A stretch of 64,000 nucleotides of DNA. It comes from Clostridium chrysemydis (lineage in GTDB: Bacteria > Bacillota > Clostridia > Clostridiales > Clostridiaceae). The stretch covers positions 558,001-622,000 of the forward strand of contig NZ_JADEKP010000001.1 of assembly GCF_015234215.1 (NCBI RefSeq), written 5' to 3'. How positions within the stretch are numbered: position 1 is the stretch's first letter; each line of letters opens with the position of its first letter. The notes under the pieces were generated by a model. That model made no database searches. It had not been told where the DNA came from and saw nothing but the letters and a program-made list of their open reading frames with translations. Positions 62,346 through 64,000 of the stretch are shown here, one piece after another. The translations under genes were made by a program, and so were the position numbers.

Positions 62346-63242
62346 ATGTTAAAGGTTAATATAAATGGTGTAGAGTTTAAAAATCCAGTTATTGCAGCGT
62401 CTGGAACATTTGGTTTTGGTGAAGAGTATAACGATTTTTATGATGTTTCGATTTTGGGTGGTATTTCATCTAAAGGACTAACTATAAATAAAAAAGATGG
62501 AAATTCTGGAATAAGGGTAGTTGAAACAGAAGCTGGTATGATGAATTCAGTAGGACTTCAAAACCCCGGGGTAGATACTTTTATAGAAAGAGAACTTCCA
62601 AAGATGAGAAGTTACAAAACAAATATTATTGCAAACGTTGGTGGCGGGTGCTACGAAGACTATGAAGAAGCTATACTTAAACTTGATAAAACAGATGTAG
62701 ATATAATTGAACTTAATATATCTTGTCCGAATGTGAAATCAGGAGGGATGGCTTACGGAATAAAAGCAGATGTAGCTTATGAGTTTGTGAAAAAAATAAG
62801 AACATTAACTAAAAAACCTTTAATGGTTAAATTATCTCCAAACGCTGAAAATATAGTAGAAATGGCTAAAAGGTGTGAAGAGGCTGGGGCTGATTCTTTA
62901 TCTCTAATTAATACCTTAAAGGGGATGGCTATAGATATACATAAAAGAAAGCCTGTTTTTGATAACGTATATGCAGGGTTTTCAGGTCCTGCAATAAAAC
63001 CAGTAGCACTTAGAATGGTTCATGAAGTATCAAAAGCTGTAAGTATTCCAGTTATAGGTCTAGGTGGAATTTCAAATGCTAATGACGCTATAGAGTTTTT
63101 AATGGCGGGTGCATCGGCTATTCAAGTTGGAACAGCAAACTTTAATAACCCTCTAGCTTGCAAAGAGATAATTGAAGGAATAGAAGAGTTTCTTAAAAAA
63201 GAAGGAATAGAAGATATTAAAGATATTATAGGAATAATATAA
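62346..63242 (+). CDS. pyrD: dihydroorotate dehydrogenase, class 1B catalytic subunit
   Basis: Oxidises dihydroorotate to orotate with FMN. The 298-aa TIM barrel has [15 protein letters not shown] at the N terminus, the class 1 active Cys in [15 protein letters not shown], the Lys in LMVKLSPN and the FMN phosphate site GLGGISN followed by [13 protein letters not shown]. It pairs with PyrK as the NAD-dependent 1B heterotetramer. AAGGAG precedes the ATG. Confidence 0.95.
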   Translation: MLKVNINGVEFKNPVIAASGTFGFGEEYNDFYDVSILGGISSKGLTINKKDGNSGIRVVETEAGMMNSVGLQNPGVDTFIERELPKMRSYKTNIIANVGGGCYEDYEEAILKLDKTDVDIIELNISCPNVKSGGMAYGIKADVAYEFVKKIRTLTKKPLMVKLSPNAENIVEMAKRCEEAGADSLSLINTLKGMAIDIHKRKPVFDNVYAGFSGPAIKPVALRMVHEVSKAVSIPVIGLGGISNANDAIEFLMAGASAIQVGTANFNNPLACKEIIEGIEEFLKKEGIEDIKDIIGII

Positions 63243-63264
63243 GGTATTAAAGGAGTGTATTGAA

Positions 63265-63939
63265 ATGAAAGAATATAAAAAAGAGTTTATAGATTTTATG
63301 ATAGAGTGCGGAGTATTAACTTTTGGAGATTTTGTAACTAAAAGTGGAAGAAAGACACCTTTCTTTGTTAATACAGGGAACTATAAAAAAGGAAGCGAAC
63401 TTAAAAGACTTGGGGAATTTTATGCAAAAGCTATAAAAGAAAATTTCGAAGAGGAATATAACGTTTTATTTGGACCTGCTTATAAAGGTATTCCACTAAC
63501 TGTAACTACAACAATAGCTTTATCAGAATTATATGATATAGATGTAGAGTATTGCTCTAATAGAAAAGAAATAAAAGACCACGGAGATAAAGGGATACTT
63601 TTAGGTAGTAATTTAAAAGATGGAGATAAGGTTTTAATAATTGAAGACGTAACAACAGCTGGAACTTCAATAAATGAAACTATGCCTATCTTAAAAGCTT
63701 CAGGAGATGTAGATGCAGTAGGTCTTATAATCTCAGTAGATAGAATGGAAAGAGGAACAGGAGAAAAGACTGCACTTACAGAAATTAAAGAAAAGTACGG
63801 CTTTAAGACTTCTGCTATAGTTACTATGAAAGAAGTTATAGAGTATCTTTATAACAAAGAAGTAAATGGAAAAGTAATTATAGATGATGAAATAAAAGCT
63901 AGAATAGATGATTACTACAAAGAATACGGTGTAAAATAA
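63265..63939 (+). CDS. pyrE: orotate phosphoribosyltransferase
   Basis: Attaches PRPP to orotate to form OMP. A 224-aa type I PRTase with GRKTPFFVNTGNYKKG, GPAYKGIPL, YCSNRKEIKDHG (catalytic Lys loop) and the PRPP motif VLIIEDVTTAGTS. AAGGAG precedes the ATG. It is the last gene of the seven-gene operon, followed by a GC-rich terminator. Confidence 0.95.
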   Translation: MKEYKKEFIDFMIECGVLTFGDFVTKSGRKTPFFVNTGNYKKGSELKRLGEFYAKAIKENFEEEYNVLFGPAYKGIPLTVTTTIALSELYDIDVEYCSNRKEIKDHGDKGILLGSNLKDGDKVLIIEDVTTAGTSINETMPILKASGDVDAVGLIISVDRMERGTGEKTALTEIKEKYGFKTSAIVTMKEVIEYLYNKEVNGKVIIDDEIKARIDDYYKEYGVK

Positions 63940-63955
63940 TATAAAAAAGTTTTAA

Positions 63956-63990
63956 TCCCTCGCTTTACTAAGCGGGGGATATATTTTACA
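63956..63990 (+). terminator. terminator of the pyr operon
   Basis: Stem TCCCTCGCTT / AAGCGGGGGA with a TACT loop and one G-T pair, then TATATTTTAC. It is noticeably GC-richer than the other terminators of the window, and the T tract is interrupted. Confidence 0.75.
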
Positions 63991-64000
63991 ATAAAAATGG

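Noticed and set aside
1-64000. CRISPR arrays, insertion sequences, prophage, toxin-antitoxin or restriction genes
   Set aside because: No spaced direct repeats, transposase, integrase, capsid or restriction motifs were seen; the window reads as core chromosome.

Overview
The window is AT-rich chromosomal DNA of an anaerobic, spore-forming low-GC Firmicute, most likely Clostridium sensu stricto. The evidence is two alpha/beta-type small acid-soluble spore protein genes, an SPL-family radical SAM gene, strong GGAGG-type ribosome binding sites, A/T-ending codons, U-rich intrinsic terminators, a murT-gatD pair, pyrI and type 1B pyrD/pyrK. I saw no rRNA, phage, insertion sequence or CRISPR array. 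The species cannot be fixed from sequence reading alone.

Layout. 1-4.6 kb: the 3' part of the phosphotrehalase gene and its regulator treR, an ACR3-like transporter, a VanY-type peptidase, a decayed minus-strand frame and a tRNA-Leu(CAA). 4.75-6.7 kb: a strongly promoted two-gene operon of an IscU/NifU-like protein and a GGGtGRT-family protein, with codon use typical of very high expression and no established function. 6.9-13.1 kb: a DUF975 membrane protein, a gene-free block holding a candidate structured RNA, purine and amino-acid permeases and a LysR regulator. 13.2-17.7 kb: isocitrate dehydrogenase, a PTS IIB-like protein without the phosphocysteine, its IIC, and a DUF3284 protein. 17.7-33 kb: M29 aminopeptidase, glutaminase, polA-coaE-lytic transglycosylase-GH8-like, a lipase-like hydrolase, two paralogous membrane histidine kinases, TspO and topoisomerase III. 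33-45 kb, mostly minus strand: chemotaxis receptor, lrgAB, an ABC importer, an acyltransferase, a D,D-carboxypeptidase and murT-gatD, with a plus-strand HAD/ArsC-like/flavin reductase cluster in between. 45-57.8 kb: TPR protein, manA, transglutaminase-like protein, uppP, phosphofructokinase, a beta-lactamase-fold protein lacking its serine, two spore protein genes, ackA and the SPL-family gene. 57.9-63.9 kb: the pyrBICFKDE operon behind a PyrR-type leader.

How the genes connect. Envelope genes recur (vanY, slt, dacF-like, murT-gatD, uppP, acyltransferase, lrgAB). Central metabolism is represented by treC, manA, pfk, ackA and icd, nucleotide supply by pbuG and the pyr operon, and the spore by the SASP and SPL genes.

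The main unusual signals are the IscU-like/GGGtGRT operon, the roughly 420-nt structured RNA candidate at 8.06-8.48 kb, several family members lacking their catalytic residue (PTS IIB Cys to Ser, class A beta-lactamase-like Ser to Gly, SPL Cys to Ala, transglutaminase-like without Cys/His), two PyrR-like hairpins before pyrB, a histidine kinase with no conventional start codon, and several clear palindromes at promoters.
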